A stretch of DNA of 64,000 bases from Mycobacteroides franklinii. Its GTDB lineage: Bacteria; Actinomycetota; Actinomycetes; Mycobacteriales; Mycobacteriaceae. The stretch's first letter is position 1, and the number at the start of each line of letters is the position of its first letter. The translations under genes were made by a program, and so were the position numbers. The notes beneath the pieces were generated by a model. The model was not told the origin of the DNA, searched no databases, and saw only the letters and a program-made list of their open reading frames with translations. Of this stretch, positions 62,260 to 64,000 are shown one piece after another. Where the stretch lies: positions 310,001-374,000 of the forward strand of contig NZ_MAFQ01000005.1 of NCBI RefSeq assembly GCF_002013895.1, read 5' to 3'.

Positions 62260-62277
62260 ATGGAGGCTGGCCTCCAT
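62260..62277. promoter_or_regulatory. 18-bp palindrome upstream of whiB
   Basis: ATGGAGGCTGGCCTCCAT has perfect 8-bp arms with a two-base centre; ATGGAGG recurs at 62284. Candidate operator for the MFS gene or whiB. Confidence 0.45.
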
Positions 62278-62414
62278 TCGTCGATGGAGGAATTCCGCAG
62301 GAAGGAATTGAAGGTAACCGCAGTTTTTTATTATGTTGTTGGACAATGTAATTGGATTAGTTCTCCGTTAACCACGGACGGGGTTGCCGTTAACCGTCGC
62401 CTGGGTATCGTCCG

Positions 62415-62438
62415 CATCGGTTCGGCGAGGAACCGATG
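62415..62438. promoter_or_regulatory. Inverted repeat just upstream of whiB
   Basis: CATCGGTTC (62415-62423) and GAACCGATG (62430-62438) are perfect complements with a 6-base loop, about 12 nt before the GGAGG of whiB. Could be an operator or a 5' UTR hairpin. Confidence 0.45.
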
Positions 62439-62458
62439 GAATGTGACCGGAGGGCGAC

Positions 62459-62800
62459 GTGATGATGGGTAGAGAATTTGTACCGGTCGCGGGACGCGAG
62501 ATCGCAGCGGCAGGCGCCGGCGCGGTTGGCGACGTGGGCGAATGGTGGAGCCAGGCTCGCTGCCGCGGTCTGCCGACGGAGATGTTCTTTGTCCCGGACG
62601 GTGATCGAGGGCGTTCGCGACTGGTCCGCGAGAAGCGGGCGAAGCGGGTCTGTCAGTCCTGCCCGGTGCTGCGGCAATGTGGCGCCTACGCCGTGAGTGC
62701 GGGTGAGCGCCACGGGGTATGGGGTGCCTTGACGCCGATGGAGCGTGCCGAGCGCCGTGTTCTGCTCGGTATTGAGGAAGCGCTGGCCGCGGGCGCGTGA
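62459..62800 (+). CDS. WhiB-family iron-sulfur regulator (WhiB3-like)
   Basis: A 113-aa WhiB protein with the four [4Fe-4S] cysteines: Cys35 (ARCRG), then VCQSCPVLRQC. RGLPTEMFFVPDGDRGRSR resembles WhiB3. The conserved turn is GVWGA instead of GVWGG. GTG 62459, ATG 62462 and ATG 62465 are all possible starts after GGAGG. Probably binds a sigma factor and responds to redox; targets unknown. Confidence 0.9.
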   Translation: MMMGREFVPVAGREIAAAGAGAVGDVGEWWSQARCRGLPTEMFFVPDGDRGRSRLVREKRAKRVCQSCPVLRQCGAYAVSAGERHGVWGALTPMERAERRVLLGIEEALAAGA

Positions 62801-62822
62801 CGAGAACCGGAGCTGTGCAGTT

Positions 62823-64000
62823 CTATTCGGACTGAAGCAGCGGAATGGTCACCGTCATTGACGTGCCACGGCCCGCGGCGCTGTGGATATCCAGACGACC
62901 TCCGAGGGCCGCGACCCGGTCGGTTAGTCCGATGAGCCCGGTGCCCTTGCGAGGTTTGGCCCCACCGACGCCGTCGTCGCTGATGGTTATCTGAATCTGC
63001 TCGGCGGTCTCGTGAGCGTGGATGAGAATCTCGCTGGCTTGGGAGTGTTTGGCGGTGTTGGCGAGAGCTTCGGCGACCACGTAGTAGGCGGCGATCTCGA
63101 TGGATTCGAGGTACTTCTGGCCGAGTTCGAGCTCGGTTCGAACGGGGATGAGCGAGCGCCGGGCCAGTGTGCGCAAGGCGGGGGCCAGGCCCTTCGACAA
63201 GATGGCGGGGTGCAAACCCCGTGAGAACTCTTGGAGCTCGCGGGTGACCGCGGTGAGGTCGGCGTCGAGGTCGTTGAGTTCCCGCGTGAGTTCGGCATCC
63301 TCCGGTGGTACAGCGGATCTGACCATGCCGAGTTTCAGTCGTAGGTACGCCAGCCGCTGCTGGGCTCCGTCATGGAGGTCGCGTTCGAGCCTGCGGCGTG
63401 CGGTGTCGGCAGCGGATACGATGCGGGCGCGGGAGGCGGCGAGCTCTTGTCGGGTGGCGGCGTTGGCGACAGCGGTCGCCACCAGATCGGCGAAGTCGCG
63501 CACCCCGGCGCGGATATCCGTGTCGGACACCGTCGATGCGTCGGTACCGACGACGAGCGTTCCCCACAGTTTGGCGTCGACGAGTATGGGGGCGGAGACG
63601 GCAGGGGTCAAGCGTAGTTCCCGCGCGACGTTATTGGCATCGAGCAGGGGAAAACGCTTGCCCGGTAGTGGTGTTCGGGGTCCTGTTCTGCCGTGGCCGG
63701 CCACCACGATTCCTTCGTCGCCCGGCATCAGTTGAACCAGCACCGCGGTCGGTGAACTGAAACAGAGTGCGGCTTCCTGGACTACCTTCGCGTAGAGCTC
63801 GGTGGGCGCGACGTTGCTCGCGACCAACGTGGCGGTATGCCTCAGGGCGGCCTGCTGTTGCGCGATGGCGGCGGCCTCGCGCCTGCGGCGGTCGGCCTCG
63901 ATGGTGCCGGCGCGCGCGAGCGCAGAGAGAGCGCTCGCCGTCAGCGTCACCGCCAGGAAGCTCAGATGCGTGACGATGTTGTGGCTCTCCGTGGACAGCG
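62823..64000 (-). CDS. GAF-domain sensor histidine kinase, N-terminus missing
   Basis: The frame runs off the right edge. The upstream codons at the edge read SFLAVTLTASALSALARAG, a membrane helix typical of a MASE1-type end, so GTG 63950 is internal. A GAF domain (~45-190 of the visible part), a HisKA_3 region with ERDLHDGAQQRLAYLRLKLG (phospho-His) and HATPase (ALANTAKHSQASE, DDGVGGA) follow. A NarL-type partner lies outside the window. Convergent with whiB. Confidence 0.85.
   Translation of the reverse strand, partial: LSTESHNIVTHLSFLAVTLTASALSALARAGTIEADRRRREAAAIAQQQAALRHTATLVASNVAPTELYAKVVQEAALCFSSPTAVLVQLMPGDEGIVVAGHGRTGPRTPLPGKRFPLLDANNVARELRLTPAVSAPILVDAKLWGTLVVGTDASTVSDTDIRAGVRDFADLVATAVANAATRQELAASRARIVSAADTARRRLERDLHDGAQQRLAYLRLKLGMVRSAVPPEDAELTRELNDLDADLTAVTRELQEFSRGLHPAILSKGLAPALRTLARRSLIPVRTELELGQKYLESIEIAAYYVVAEALANTAKHSQASEILIHAHETAEQIQITISDDGVGGAKPRKGTGLIGLTDRVAALGGRLDIHSAAGRGTSMTVTIPLLQSE

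Larger units (their letters stand above)
62012..62458. other. Regulatory region between the MFS gene and whiB
   Basis: About 450 bp without a gene. It contains a palindrome at 62260-62277, an AT-rich tract at ~62325-62365, a direct repeat CCGTTAACC at 62365 and 62387, and a hairpin at 62415-62438 just before the whiB Shine-Dalgarno. This density suggests a highly regulated whiB promoter. Confidence 0.5.

Noticed and set aside
1..64000. tRNA or rRNA genes
   Set aside because: No cloverleaf-like or conserved rRNA sequence was noticed by eye; a tRNA scan could not be run.

Overview
The window is high-GC actinobacterial DNA with many GTG starts, MmpL transporters, a full mce operon, WXG100 proteins and a WhiB regulator. 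It is a rapid-growing mycobacterium. Gene order follows the M. tuberculosis Rv0187-Rv0211 block (O-methyltransferase, ilvD, ricR, L,D-transpeptidase, zmp1, Rv0199-Rv0201c, mmpL11, Rv0203, Rv0204c, Rv0205, mmpL3, Rv0207c, trmB, Rv0209, Rv0210, pckG). Inserted genes include an Eis-type acetyltransferase a few genes from mmpL11, which points to the Mycobacteroides abscessus-chelonae group. This assignment comes from recalled synteny; no database search was run.

Layout. 1-9.1 kb: a partial MpaB-family oxygenase, DUF2786 and metallohydrolase genes, an O-methyltransferase, a large aldehyde dehydrogenase divergent from a TetR gene, an SDR, ilvD and a wax-ester synthase/DGAT. 9.1-16.8 kb: a copper locus (DUF305 lipoprotein plus RicR), a TetR-controlled accD-accA-fadE operon that looks like branched-chain acyl-CoA catabolism, and a proline-rich L,D-transpeptidase preceded by a RicR-like box. 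16.8-33.4 kb: zmp1, two Mce-associated membrane protein genes separated by a five-unit 33-bp repeat array, a CoA-binding protein, eis, mmpL11, a hemophore-like protein, YceI, a YbhN-like membrane protein, a HAMP adenylate cyclase, a hydrolase and an AI-2E exporter. 33.4-47.2 kb: a NarL-type two-component system, a yrbEAB-mceABCDEF operon closed by a TetR gene, and a DUF2339 membrane protein. 47.2-53 kb: a four-gene WXG100/toxin/immunity cassette beside mmpL3. 53-64 kb: a NYN protein, trmB, a dynamin-like GTPase pair, DUF6802 and DUF6199-like proteins, pckG, a small secreted protein, a DHA2 MFS exporter, a WhiB3-like regulator and a GAF histidine kinase that runs off the right edge.

Two observations stand out. 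First, 47276-49803 (minus strand) encodes two WXG100-type proteins, a 434-aa protein whose last ~100 residues resemble the colicin D tRNase domain, and a protein resembling colicin-type immunity proteins. All are translationally coupled, and the toxin 3' end is AT-richer than the surroundings. This reads as a type VII secretion-linked anticodon-nuclease toxin system inserted beside mmpL3. Second, the array at 19439-19602 makes a 55-codon repeat ORF coupled by ATGA at both ends to its neighbours, and the same core repeat lies inside the ilvD coding region and, degenerate, upstream of the AI-2E gene.

Regulation visible in the sequence includes palindromic TetR-type operator candidates at 503, 4300, 10798/10823 and 35524. 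There are three TACCC-N5-GGGTA copper boxes, and eight genes have a -10 hexamer 6-7 nt before the start codon, as expected for leaderless transcripts.
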